In this document: piece by piece, positions 1 to 9,927 of the stretch | Numbering within the stretch: position 1 is the first letter of the stretch | Layout: each line of letters opens with the position of its first letter | NCBI GenBank assembly: GCA_028752905.1 | Contig: JAQNBH010000006.1 | Span: 27,260,448-27,324,447, forward strand | Reading direction: 5' to 3' | Length of the DNA: 64,000 nt | Source of the DNA: Cladorhizidae sp. MBARI D1340-BT2 | Taxonomy: Eukaryota; Porifera; Demospongiae; Poecilosclerida; Cladorhizidae | The notes under the pieces: generated by a model | Seen by the model: the letters and a program-made list of their open reading frames with translations, nothing else | Databases searched by the model: none | What the model was told of the DNA's origin: nothing | Program-made: the position numbers and the translations under genes

Positions 1-129
1 AGATTAAAAAGGTTATGCAAATTGTCAGCCTTGCTTGAGCACTGAGGTTGATCCCCTAAAAGGCAGCCTCTCAAACTTCCTTCTATGGGGTTATGTAGTA
101 TGGGGGTTAGATAGGAGCTAGTTGCTCTA

Positions 130-440
130 AGAGTGATCCAGGAAGATAAGTACGAGATAATACTCTAAGATAGAAGGAGAAGCTTCCTAGGTGTGGCATG
201 AGAATCAGCAAAACCAACATGAGTATGGATAGAATCATTCCTGGAGAAGTGAGCCACAAGAAGATAGCTATTGTACGGCAAGTAGTACAATATTCACATT
301 CTCTAATAGGATTTTGTACATATATACACATGCACCAGTTACATCACCTACACCTCCCTCATCATCCTTACCCAGCCACGTCCCTCATCCTTACCCAGCC
401 ACCTCCCTCATCCTTACCCAGCCACACACCCAGTCAAGTG
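130..440. repeat. Diverged copy of dispersed repeat Y plus a short 20-24 bp tandem repeat
   Basis: Positions 185-300 share the order and wording of the Y repeat at 2095 and 52285 (a TGTGGCATGAGAA core, then a GGATAGAATCA/GGGTAGAATCA segment). From about 354 to 430 the unit CCTCATCCTTACCCAGCCAC is repeated three to four times with small changes. The open frames here are compositional and show no family motif. Confidence 0.5.
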
Positions 441-477
441 AGCATTCTGATCACTGTGGGTATTAGTAAATATTTTA

Positions 478-960
478 CAATCAATTCTTGGCTCAAGTAA
501 GTCTGTTGATAAATAATCGCTGGTTATGGACAAGAACGCTGACTTGCTATCATTGAGATCAAGTATGCGGTAACTGTCAATTGACATTGTTCCCCTTGGA
601 TGTTATCCTGTTATCTTGTAAAGGTATTGATACCCTAACTGGTGTCTGAACAGCTACTAGATCCTACCAATGCTTCTACTAATGCCCAACCATCCCAGGA
701 GAAACCTACAGGGTAACTCTTTCCCTCATGATATTAGCTAGCCTACAATGCCAAAACATCCTAGATGCTGATGTAGTATTTCATAGGGGAGTGCATTTTA
801 TTCTCTGGAATGAAGAGATTCTGAGAGATTTCAGGCTAGCCTGGTGCCTATAGAGCTTTCATTGGCTTGCAGAAACAGCAGTAAAGGTAAAGAAGAGACT
901 GTTTGTGATGGCAATTTGTGATTGTCAGTTAGTTCCATTATTTGTTATATTTTTATCTCT
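478..960. repeat. Dispersed repeat X, copy 1
   Basis: Matches 50555-51040 along most of its length, with many substitutions and small indels. Shared landmarks are GCTGACTTGCT, CTAGATGCTGAT, GATTTCAGGCTAGC and CTTTCATTGGCTTGCAGA. No coding signal is convincing in either copy. In copy 1 X is followed by Y and later Z. In the second locus Z comes first, then X and Y. Confidence 0.7.
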
Positions 961-1362
961 TCCTCACTTAACATTGGAGTACATCTGGCATTTTATTGGG
1001 GAGGTGACTTGGACTGATGCAGTCAAAGTTGAGATCCATAGACTGCACTCAATTCTTCCAAGTATCATTGAACTACAAGGAGCAGCAACTGGGTATTGAT
1101 TGTTGCTGTAATTATTCACTGGTAGTTCATGCACATAATAATACAAAATTGCTATATGTTTTGTTCCCTGGTAGTAAAGTTACCATAATCATTCAGCAAT
1201 TAACTATCATCAATGAACTTTCATGACAATTAACACAGTATCATGCAAGGCTTGTGTTATGGTTGGCTTTCACAACCAAGATTACCCAACTGGCAGGAAA
1301 CATTTTTGGTGTGAAGCATGGTTGAAAGCTACAACCAAGTGTTTGTGTGTCTCAGTGTGACA

Positions 1363-1895
1363 CTATTTCTCTGACATTTGAAAATTTTTGTGTGAAGCAG
1401 ATGAACTTGCCTTGTAGTAAGTTATTAAGACATCTTCAAATAATAAAAGATGACTGTCAGTTACAAAACTAACACTATAAACGTTTTCCAGGTCGTTGCT
1501 ATTTTGCGAGCATAAATAGTTGTGTTTGCTCGATCGACTCCAAACACCAAGCTCAAATTCATGAAGAGGTAAGTAGTTGGAATCAGCGAATGTAGTGGAG
1601 ATATAGACTAGTATGTGTGCATTGATGGGGCCATCAAGCACAAACTCATCCTCTAACTAAACCATAGATATCTGAAGTCCTGTTGCATGTACAACAGAGA
1701 CATCCACTATGTAATAAGAGTAATGCATTGCAGAAATGTTACACTCCTGACCAAAGTTTTCTACTCTTACAGTAAACCTATCACCAAACACATGACCATC
1801 CTCCACTGGACTTAGGGGCACCATTGACAGAGAGTTCTCCATTAGACAATGCGTAAATGTATCAGCTCTTTTTGCTCTATACATGTTTGATGTGA
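1363..1895 (-). pseudogene. Unassigned coding relic, about 170 codons with one in-frame stop
   Basis: Two minus-strand open stretches, 1884-1660 and 1656-1366, lie in the same frame and are separated by a single TAG at 1657-1659. A frame this long with one stop is unlikely by chance in DNA this AT-rich. The upstream part reads through HVFGDRFTVRVENFG and the downstream part through FELGVWSRSSKH. The composition is mixed hydrophobic/polar, like an extracellular beta-rich domain, but I recognise no family. A splice event that removes the stop is not evident. It could be a decayed exon of a host gene or part of an unknown element. Nothing nearby helps to decide. Confidence 0.35.
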
Positions 1896-2094
1896 GGCTT
1901 AATAGTTACACATGGCCTGTTAGATAGAAAAGCTTAGCTAAGGGTTTCTAGAAGTTAAGTTTTCTAAGGCTAGTCCTGCGATGTCAAATCTTCAAACTTT
2001 CTAAGGAAAGGCTTGCCAAGCTACTCTGTAAAGTCTCTCTAAGGAAGGACTTGCTAGCTACAAGAGGTTCTGTGAGGGCTTTAAAAAGGGGCAA

Positions 2095-2262
2095 CTATTA
2101 GACAACTAGCTCCTCAGATGTGGCATGAGAAACAGGGATGCTATTTGAGGTTGGGTAGAATCAATCATGGAGAGGAGAGCCACAGCCAAGAGTAAACTAC
2201 CCAGCATTGTGTACATATTCACATGTATGCACTTTGCTGCAGCTGTAGCTCATCACCTGTTA
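2095..2262. repeat. Dispersed repeat Y, copy 1, left part (interrupted by the piggyBac element)
   Basis: Nearly the same as 52285-52440: both contain GTGGCATGAGAAACAGGG, GAGGTTGGGTAGAATCAA and TCATGGAGAGGAGAGC. The match stops near 2256 and resumes at about 3775 (CAGCTGCAAC / GTAAAGGTCAGCC). The undisturbed copy at 52440-52500 therefore acts as the empty site for the intervening insertion. Confidence 0.75.
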
Positions 2263-2841
2263 GCACTTACGCGGTGTCAATTGAAAATGTCACAATAATC
2301 GTACGTGCGTTATACTCAAACCAGAAGCAATCAACTGGGTGCAGCATTGTTTTTTTAAACCTTGTGCTGGGGAAGAAATGGTCTGTTGTTAGCTGCTCGT
2401 ACGGCATATTTACTACTCTAAAATTGATCAAACAACAGAGACACATCCAGGGAACATTGGTTATCTCAGCAAACTGTAAGTATTCGATTGCCAGAAAAAA
2501 AATCGTATTGATTGTATTGGTATTTTATACCTTTGTTTAGAAACTAGTCATTCTTCTACTACTTTCTCGCAATTTTTGTATGTTAGTCGGCTGCTTAGAC
2601 TATGCAAAGTATGCTAGATTTGTCTATATGCTGTGTTGTAGCTATATGATTGGCAATTTAGGTTGGTCGGAGCTATTTTTTTACATTGTCTACTAAACTT
2701 TACCTGGCTAAATACTATCTATCTAGCTACAAGAACAAGATTGTCAGCAACAATAACAGCAAAAATCCATTTGAATACCTTGCTAGATCAAGTACAATGT
2801 TTTGTAAGAAGATAATTGAATAACAATATAGAACAATATAG

Positions 2842-3426
2842 TCATGAGTTCACTGTCTTGCTCTTGGTTTCTTCAGGATCTTGGCTGTGTGGTACTATTT
2901 GAAGCACTCTTCTGGATGTAGAGGTGGGTGGTGAGCAAGTCTGACAGTAGTACACTGAGCCTGAGAGAACCGTAAGTGGCATATTTACAATAAGAATTTG
3001 TGCATAAATATTTGTTTCATGCACTACTTGGTCAAAAACCTCATCTGCAAAGAACAGGGTGAAGAAATCCTTGTGCTCAACATCATCATCTGGCAAATTT
3101 GAACCAGGAGTGTCTGTGTACAAACCCTCGGTGGGGCTCATAATGTTGTCAACTTCTTTCCACCTGACAAGCCCTCTTGTAGAATTTCCACTCATATGGC
3201 CAGTTTCCACTTCCTTTTCCCCATCAGTCTCATCTACACTACTGCTGCCATTAGCATCTTCCATTTCTTCAGGGAGCGCATCCTCCAGGCCATCTTCTTC
3301 CACATCATCTAGTTCATCTTCTTCCAATATCATCTAGTCATCTTCTTCCACATCATCTAGTTCACTGTCAATTTCAAAGTCATTCTCAATATCAGAAAGA
3401 GCCTCCAATACTGCCTGCAGATCCAT
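2842..3426 (-). pseudogene. piggyBac transposase N-terminal fragment
   Basis: The frame begins at ATG 3426 with an acidic leader (about 30 codons), meets a TAG at 3334-3336, and continues from 3333 to a stop at 2842. After the Asp/Glu-rich region (EDELDDVEEDG) it reads KDFFTLFFADEVFDQVVHET. This resembles the start of the piggyBac transposase domain, where an acidic leader precedes an F-x-LFF-x-D-x-hydrophobic segment and a V-x-ETN motif. No catalytic Asp region is present: after about 160 codons the frame runs into sequence with no family signal. It is dead by truncation and by the stop. The piggyBac relic at 42.3-44.3 kb belongs to the same superfamily but is not a close copy. Confidence 0.7.
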
Positions 3427-3633
3427 ATTTGTGTTTGTTTTGGATAAAAATACACACCAATTTTCTTATTTCAGCTGTCAATGAACCAAGAAATAAAACG
3501 TCTTTTTAAAATTATTTTTATTCATGGAGATGATGATGCATTCCCAAGTTTGATTATAAACCCATCAACCTTACCTAGTAAGTACAGAGTATAAAATGGA
3601 CAATCCATGGAGCTATGCAACAAGAAATATCAT

Positions 3634-3737
3634 GTCACAGAGGCTGTGACACACGCACTTCCAGCAGTAAATTGCTTGTCACGGGAGCTGTGACACACGC
3701 ATATGTGGGGTGGATTATTGTGTCACAACGCCGTGAC
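3634..3737. promoter_or_regulatory. Three palindromes at 44-bp spacing, probable transposase-binding sites
   Basis: GTCAC-N6/7-GTGAC followed by ACACGCA or AAACGCA occurs at 3634-3650, 3678-3694 and 3722-3737. The starts are exactly 44 bp apart, with unrelated spacers. The last copy overlaps the terminal inverted repeat of the piggyBac element. I infer subterminal recognition sites for the transposase. They sit upstream of the transposase start, so they could also cover its promoter. Confidence 0.55.
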
Positions 3738-3764
3738 AAACGCAGTGTAAGAGTAAGGTGACCT

Positions 3765-3860
3765 CACTAAACACATGTAGCTGCAACAAGGATGCAGGGG
3801 GTAAAGGTCAGCCTACTGGTGAAGGCAGTTTATAGACCTTTTTAGCACAAACTAGACCTC
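3765..3860. repeat. Dispersed repeat Y, copy 1, right part
   Basis: Continues the Y match after the piggyBac insertion: AGCTGCAAC, GTAAAGGTCAGCC and ACTGGT correspond in order to 52470-52510. No gene is visible. Confidence 0.6.
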
Positions 3861-5300
3861 TTCCTAATCAAATAGCCACTAAATCAACACAAGGTGTTTA
3901 TCCCTTTCTCCACCTCTGGTGTGGCTAAAGGCATGTTTGTAAATAAAATACATTTAATTTTTGGACTACCCTCAAAACATTTAATGCAAATATTTCTTTG
4001 ACTGCCTTCATTTCCACCTTGCAGATTAGTTAGCTCCATTAGTGGCTACTACTTGCCCTTTTACACACGTGCTTCTAGTGACTATTATCTTGCTGCTCAA
4101 TGCATGATTGGGCATCTTACAAGTCAAGTTGAATTGACTTTAGTTCTTGCATTGCTCCAGCAATGTATATATGTAACTATCAAACTATGTTAATATAACA
4201 CCAAGAAAAAGTGACATGACATTAATCAGTGAACAATTGTCATCCTAGACATGTAATACTCTAACTCACCGGCTATGATGGTTTCATGAAGAAAGACAGA
4301 CACAGAGAACCAAGGGCCAAGTTTAAATAAATTGAAGTTGATCAAAATCATGTCATCCGGGCCATAGAATACTGTAACTCACCGTCTATAAAGTAAGCAC
4401 AGAGAGAGATGAGAGACACGTTAATATAAATAAATAGTTAAGTTAAGCTGTGTATCCCTAAAGTCTTTTCAGATCCACCAGCTGGTGGGAGAATCCCAAC
4501 AACAACCTCTAAATATGCACATCACTTTATTATATCAAACTCCTAATGGCAATTAAACACCCTCTGTGATTACTACAGATATGTGATGCACAAGCATGGA
4601 CCAAGAGTCTAGTGCATGAGCACTCTACAGGCAATGCTGGGCCACATTGCAAGGCACACCATTTGCAGGCTTAGCACTCGGCTTCTTGTAAGTGATTATA
4701 TGAACCTGGTGTTAAAGTACAGCAGCAGGCCCAGAATTTCAGTGCCTCAGTCTCACCACTCAATAAAAATGATAATAGAAAACACACTTGTAGTTATGCA
4801 ATTAAACAACAAATTATTGTTGCAAGTTAAGGTCAATTTTACGTTTAGTGTTTGTAGAGTCTTGTGGAGTGCTTCTAGATATATATACTGGGTTGTTGGA
4901 AATTACCACTTATTATTACCTATCAAGTTATGGTCAATATTAACTAGTTCTTTTCTGGCATACCAAATGCAAGAAATCACCAAATGCAAGAAATCTTCAC
5001 CTTACCACTGTAGAAAGCATGGACTATGTTGCTATTAGAGGTCATTGTTATGTTTGCCAATAACCAATGTCTGTTTGGTTCTGTTCTTTATTTCTTGTGA
5101 TAAGCGAGCTTCATGCCATAAATCCTGTCTGTTTAGAGCTTCACTTCTAACCTCAACATACAAGAAATACAGCCACTTATCTGCAAATATGGGCCACTAA
5201 ACACATTTGAAAATATCACACTCACAGAAAAATTTATGAAATACTTAGCATAAACAATTTTTACACTTGATTAACTGAGGAATTACTCTAGCGAGCCTGT
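3861..5300. other. No gene recognised
   Basis: AT-rich sequence. The longest open frame (140 codons, plus strand, 4616-5038) has no domain motif, no codon-bias signal and no splice context, so I treat it as chance. A direct repeat of CCAAATGCAAGAAATC sits near 4965-4996. Confidence 0.5.
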
Positions 5301-5329
5301 TGAAGAATGAGTTATCCTCTCGATGGTAC

Positions 5330-6530
5330 AATAAGAAATATCCAGACTCCCAAACCATATTAAATGCAGGAGCAAGGCCCCTGAGATTACAACAAGCTAG
5401 AGATGGTCTCTCATACATTCTTTGCATACTCAGAGAAGTATATTTATCTACAAAACTATGTGAACTTCAACAATTAATATTAGCCAAAGAAGAGAATAAT
5501 TCTTGTGACAGGTGCAATGTTGGCATCCGTTAAGGTTTAGGTGTCTCATCACAGGGTACATAGAAAGTGATTTGGTACCTTAGAGGCCATGCAGGAGACC
5601 TGTGCTGCTAGATCACTGGGGGAAAGGTTACAAGTGCCCTGCATTGGAGCAGCAAAATACTCTTTAGGAAACTGTGAACCATACAGACAATTGCAGCCAT
5701 GGTTATGCTAATAATATTCTTGCTCAATGTTCTGTCAAACACATTATAATGTTAACACTTGTTCACATGTCATAAATTGATATTTATTTGAAACATTTCC
5801 AGATCATAATTTCAGAACAAGATACCATAATGATGCAGAATAATGTTGTTTTTGTTAAGGATAAGATGGACATTTAATTAACAACTTTAGTCAAACTAAA
5901 CATGAGAGGCTTAATGACCAGAGTTTACGGAATCTAAAATATATTTCACAGACTTAACTGGGAGAAGTTTGCCCCACAAAGCTGCTATTTAATAGAATGT
6001 TCCGCATTGGATAGTCGCATGTGGGTGGGAGGGGTCACTTCAATGGGATTGTTATTCCAATACCCAAGCAGCTTTTAAATATGGTGGCTTCTCTGTACCA
6101 GCAACTGTTAAAACAACGTGAGATATCACTGCAGCATTAGGGGGTGGAGTATGCACAGCTGCCTATTAGTCTACATGAATCTAGTATCTTACAACAACTT
6201 ATTTGAAATAGTCTTAACAGGCTTTATGATCATAACTTAAATTTGCAATCATTTATAGAGAGAGGATGTTATATGAAAATACCCAAACTTACCTAAAGGA
6301 AAGGTGGCTAGGACAATTTCTATGCATTTTCTAATAGCAACTGGGGCTAATATTTATTTCATTCCATCTACCTGTCATTTATTTTGAAGGTTGTTTTCAA
6401 TTGAGAGGGAAGTTGCTATTAACAAGCCTGGTTGGACAGGAAAAAGGTTGTTAGTGGCAATGGCTGATCACAACCACTGTGCTCGAAGGACTCTTTATGG
6501 GTTATCCTGCTGTTTTTGTAAGCTCCTACA
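5330..6530. repeat. Dispersed repeat Z, copy 1
   Basis: Matches 48690-50265 in order, for example CCATATTAAAT, GGATTGTTATT, GCAGCATTAGGGG and CACAACCACTGT / CGCAACCACTGT. At 6231-6243 this copy reads TCATAACTTAAAT with a single TTAA. The second copy carries a 631-bp piggyBac MITE at that TTAA. No coding signal. Confidence 0.75.
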
Positions 6531-6534
6531 CAAT

Positions 6535-7490
6535 TAGCTTCCATTTCAACATTATAGAACTGTTTCTAATCTTTAAACATCAGAAAATTTCTTTTGGTGA
6601 CAAATCTCCCCTTTTTAACCAAAAGAAGCTCTATTTTGCTTAAATTAGGACGTTTTTGAGCGTTTTGAGGAAAAACTGTCTGAAATCGGTCATTCTTGTC
6701 AAAATGGTCACATGAGCTTCCTTTTCAACATTGGAACAGTGGCTCATTAAACGATAGTAAATTTCTTTTAGTGAGAAATCTTCCATTTTTAACGCTATAT
6801 TTTGCTCCAATTGGGACTTTTTTGGCGTTTTGAGGAAAAACTGTCTGAAATCGGTCATTCTTGTAAAAATGGGTACTTTTCAACATTTATGGAACTGTTA
6901 CTACTTTTAAACGACAGTAAATGTCTTTTGGTGAGAAATATTCAGTTTTTATTTTGCTCCAATTGGGACATTTTAGAGGAAAAACTGCCTGAAATAGCCC
7001 AATTTTGTAAAAATGGCAAATTAGCTTCCTTTTCAACATTATGGAACTATTTCTACTCTTTAAATGTAAGAAAACGTCTTTTAGTGAGAAATCTCGAATT
7101 TTTAACTGTATTTTACTCCATTTGGGAATCAAATTTAAGCATTTTGAGGAAAAACTGTCTGAAATCGCTCATTCTTGTCAAAATGGGCACATTAGCTTCC
7201 ATTTCAACATTATCGAACTGTTTCTACTCTTTAAACATCAGAAAATTTCTTTTGGTGAGAAATCTCCACTTTTTAACCGAAAGAAGCTCTATTTAACTCC
7301 ATTTGGGACTTTTATGAGCGTTTTGAGGAAAAACTCTGTAATCATTCAATCTTGTCAAAATAGGCACATTAGATTCCTTTTCAACATTATGGAACTGTTT
7401 CTACTCTTTAAACGACAGAAAATGTCTTTTTGTGACAAATCTCACCTTTTTATCCGAAAGAAGCTCTATTTTGCTCCAATTGGGACTTTC
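6535..7490. repeat. Tandem array, five to six units of about 145-180 bp
   Basis: The segment TTGAGGAAAAACTGTCTGAA recurs with GAGG at 6667, 6832, 6976, 7146 and 7325, giving unit lengths of 165, 144, 170 and 179 bp. Between these lie repeated blocks CTTTTGGTGAGAAATC, CTATTTTGCTCCA and TTCAACATTATGGAACTG. Open frames run across the units in different frames on both strands, as expected of a low-stop repeat rather than a gene. A single related monomer lies at 53575-53690. Confidence 0.85.
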
Positions 7491-7945
7491 CTGCTCACTC
7501 CCTTCTTCAAAATGCAGAAGGTATCATTCACGTATCTCTTGGCTTTAGTGGGGCAGTTGTGAGCGCCAATTCCTCAAAGAATTCCACATAAAGGTTGTCT
7601 ACTACTGCAGATACTGGAGAGCTCATTGCTACACCCTCTTGTTGCTCGTAGTATTTTTTCTTGAAAGCTGAAGTAGGTGGATTTCAGGCACAATTCCAAC
7701 ATTTCAGAAATCCTGTCAGCCCCTAGTGTAGTCCTCTCCCTCAAGCTCTCATCTTTCGTCAACATTACAAAAATTACTTCAACTGCCTCATCTATGGATG
7801 GGTCTTTGGATGGGATCCTGTATACTGTATTGCTACTCTCAGGGAAATCAACAGGACCACTCCCTGACTTTTCAAACAATAACCCACCATAACCACAGAA
7901 ACCACAACCAACAGCTAATGGATCACTACACCACCACAATCCCAA
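7490..7945 (-). pseudogene. Penelope-like element reverse transcriptase fragment
   Basis: The minus-strand frame from 7945 reads through ISEMLELCLKSTYFSF, the conserved stretch before the GxAMGSP-type motif in Penelope-like reverse transcriptases. A one-base shift near 7640 puts the next motif, EGVAMSSPVSAVV, in another frame. A second shift near 7510 precedes RYVNDTFCILKKG, where the catalytic YxDD box has decayed to YVND. Three lesions in about 450 bp make this clearly dead. The downstream end stops where the tandem array begins. A second Penelope fragment lies at 47304-47585 and covers an earlier part of the domain. Confidence 0.8.
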
Positions 7946-8327
7946 GAAGGCATTGTGATAACTGTTCTAGAGCAATATGCATATCAGGTGACTGTTAAGA
8001 AATACCTGTATTGTAAGGCACCAGAGTGGGACACTGGAGTTTTGTCTGATAGTTGCATGGTGTATGCTTACTACCTTGACAGGGACAAAGAGATAGAGAG
8101 AGTCAACCTGAGGGGTGACATTGGAGTAAGGTCCTAAGTAGAGCGGACTGAGACTTGGGTCACGGAGATCAGTGGTCTAGGTAGGGTGATTGATGGAGTA
8201 GCCAATGCCTGGAGTACCTAGGCATCGCGGGGTATTCACCCAGAGGTAGCTAACCGCTCGGGCTACAGCAGTACCATTTTCTTATTGAGGAAGAAAGGTT
8301 TTAGATAAGGGTGAAATTTCCCCGACA
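7946..8327 (+). repeat. Probable 5' LTR tail of a Ty3/gypsy element
   Basis: The sequence ahead of the gag relic ends with CCCCGACA, the CA terminus expected of an LTR, one base before a primer-binding-like site. The start of the LTR cannot be fixed because no second copy lies in the window. A 60-codon plus-strand frame at 7955-8137 falls here and shows no family motif. Confidence 0.4.
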
Positions 8328-8328
8328 G

Positions 8329-8346
8329 TGGCAGCAGCAGTGGGAT
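8329..8346 (+). promoter_or_regulatory. Putative primer-binding site of the gypsy element
   Basis: TGGCAGCAGCAGTGGGAT lies directly after the presumed LTR end and starts with TGG, as do sites complementary to a tRNA 3' CCA end. The gypsy element at 54-57 kb has TGGTGGCAGCGGTGGGAT in the same place, which supports the assignment. Confidence 0.45.
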
Positions 8347-8529
8347 CTCTTGTAAAAAAGAGATCCTGGACCAGCCATTAGCTAGCGAAGAGGAGTTGCT
8401 TAGCTAGCTGGAAACCACCCAGGGCATGGCCTTGTGGGTCGAAAACCGACCCTTCAGTAGCCAGGAAGAGGTTTTGTAGTTTGTATTGATTTAATTTTTT
8501 CCCTCTCTTCCCAATCGCCCTGACTTGAC

Positions 8530-9085
8530 ATGTCAGAGGAGAAGGAGAGATGGATGCTCCAAGAATCCCATCGAGGTCATGGGGGCACCACAGAGGCCAA
8601 CTTTCCTATCGATCCCATGGACAGATTATTCCAGCAGTGGATCCAAATTGACCAGACTCGGTCAGATCAAGAGGCACAGAAATGGGAGGAGGCCCAGGCT
8701 AAACAGGAAGAGAGAGAGACTCGAGAAGCCCAGAGGCGGGAGGAGGCCCAGGCTAGGCAGGAGGAGAGAGAGCAGCAGAGGTTCCTGCAGATGTTGGCTG
8801 AGTTGTCCAAACCTCTCCCTACTGCACCTCGACCCCCTCCGATGCCAAAGCTATCCATCCCTAAGTTTACTGAAGGAACGGACGGTATGGGGGCCTACCT
8901 GGAGGCATTTGAGGCTATGGCTGAGGCTCACGTAATCAGTGGGCCATCATCTTACGCAGCTCCCTCTCCGGTGCAGGTCTTACTGCTGTCGCCTCCATGC
9001 CTGCAGATCAGCAGAAAGACTACCCAAAAGTAAGAACTGAGCTCTTATATGAATACCACATCTCCTGTGAGACCTACGGTGTTAT
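8530..9085 (+). pseudogene. Ty3/gypsy Gag fragment
   Basis: From ATG 8530 the frame encodes a charged leader, then a Glu/Arg/Gln-rich helix (repeats of REEAQARQEERE type), a Pro-rich link and PKLSIPKFTEGTDGMGAYLEA, the usual start of the capsid-like domain. Near 8937 the frame shifts. The continuation in another frame contains SLSGAGLTAVASMP and a DYPKVRTELLYEYHISCETY segment, typical of these Gag proteins. The coding ends at about 9085 where the 31-bp minisatellite begins. No protease, reverse transcriptase or integrase follows. The product would have been a structural protein of retrotransposon particles. Confidence 0.75.
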
Positions 9086-9168
9086 TTGGTATATTGTTAC
9101 ATATTATTATTGCTATTTGGCATATTGTTACGTTATTATTGTTATTTGGTATAATTATAATAAAATAT
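9080..9168. repeat. 31-bp minisatellite, left part
   Basis: Units of TTATTATTGTTATTTGG(C/T)ATATTG type, the same as the larger block at 9928-10320. The array is interrupted here by the inverted-repeat element at 9169-9927. Confidence 0.75.
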
Positions 9169-9927
9169 GTGACATGGCATAGGATGCTCAAGGGACTTTG
9201 ATTTTTTTTTCAATTTATTTTTACTTTTTTTAATATATTCCTTAGATAATGAAGAATGTTTTCTCAAAATATTATAGGTCAATACATTACCATTCTTAAG
9301 ATATAAAATTTATTAATGGTGTTAATAATAAACAATGATGTAATAATCAAGATTTTACTGGTTTTGAAGGCTCTAGGTGAGTAGTGAAAACAGAAAAAGA
9401 GATGGCAACTAAACATATTTCTTGTAGTCACTGCTAACTCCTCACTGCTAACTCCCCACAGAGAAGACTTGAGCAGCCAGGACCAAGCTAACAGCCACAA
9501 CCTGTGGAGAAGAACTCGTCCACTGTTTCCTTCTCATTATTGTCCTCATGACTGCCATCTAGCTCAGTGACTGGAGAGATGTTATCTAGAGTGAAATTAG
9601 ATGGAGAGGTAGGAGTCTCCTCTGCCATTGTAGCTAAAGTTTATTCCACACGCTTCTCTGGAAAGACCAGCTAAAATAGAAAAAGACTACCTTCAGTTTA
9701 ACTTGCTGTAACTTCCACAATACGTACTCAATCAACTCGAAACATAGACCAACTTTTAGATTTTTCCATACTCTTTTTAGTGCATGCCGCTATGATGACG
9801 TAAGAATTCAATTTAAGGTATAAAAATAGCAATTATTATGTCATGCCGTTAAAAATTAACCGTCCCAACTAAAAGTTCAATTTTCTCGCGTTTTACTTTT
9901 TTCTATAAAGTCCCTATGCCGTGTCAC
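9169..9927. mobile_element. 759-bp non-autonomous DNA element inside a minisatellite
   Basis: The left end GTGACATGGCATAGG and the right end (read inward) GTGACACGGCATAGG are inverted repeats, and both are followed inward by GGGACTTT. The flanks are TAT on both sides, consistent with a 3-bp (or TA) target duplication. The surrounding minisatellite units continue on each side, which confirms an insertion. Such ends and a short duplication fit PIF/Harbinger or Tc1-like MITEs. I cannot choose between them without a related autonomous copy. Confidence 0.65.
9488..9628 (-). CDS. Small open frame (46 codons) inside the 759-bp element
   Basis: ATG at 9628, stop at 9488-9490. The predicted peptide starts MAEETPTSPSNFTLDN and is acidic and Ser/Thr-rich, ending in STGCGC. 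Position and orientation (about 300 bp inside one end, reading inward) are what one expects of the first exon of a transposase, retained after internal deletion. It may be untranslated. No domain is recognisable. Confidence 0.35.
   Translation of the reverse strand: MAEETPTSPSNFTLDNISPVTELDGSHEDNNEKETVDEFFSTGCGC

Larger units (their letters stand above)
2264..3747 (-). mobile_element. Truncated piggyBac-family element inserted in repeat Y
   Basis: The interval missing from the paralogous Y copy runs from about 2260 to 3750. The ends are imperfect inverted repeats: CACTTACGCGGTGTCA on the left and, read inward from the right, CACTGCGTTTGTCA. The flanking four bases (TTAG and TAAG) look like a decayed TTAA target duplication. 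At about 1.48 kb it is too short for a full transposase, and only the N-terminal part of the frame remains. The family call rests on that frame, and the boundaries on comparison with 52.44 kb. Confidence 0.65.

Noticed and set aside
3634..3750. CRISPR-like array (24-bp repeats with 20-bp spacers)
   Set aside because: Regular 44-bp spacing and palindromic repeats look CRISPR-like, but there are only three units, in a metazoan transposon end, one overlapping the terminal repeat.
4616..5038. 140-codon plus-strand frame
   Set aside because: No motif, no splice context, low-complexity composition. Judged chance.
6802..7562. Overlapping 164- and 173-codon plus-strand frames
   Set aside because: They run through the 145-180 bp tandem array in different frames with no domain, and the equivalent minus frames are also open.
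7955..8137. 60-codon plus-strand frame (CKAPEWDTGVLSD region) as a gene
   Set aside because: It lies in the presumed LTR upstream of the gag relic and shows no domain. Kept only as a note.
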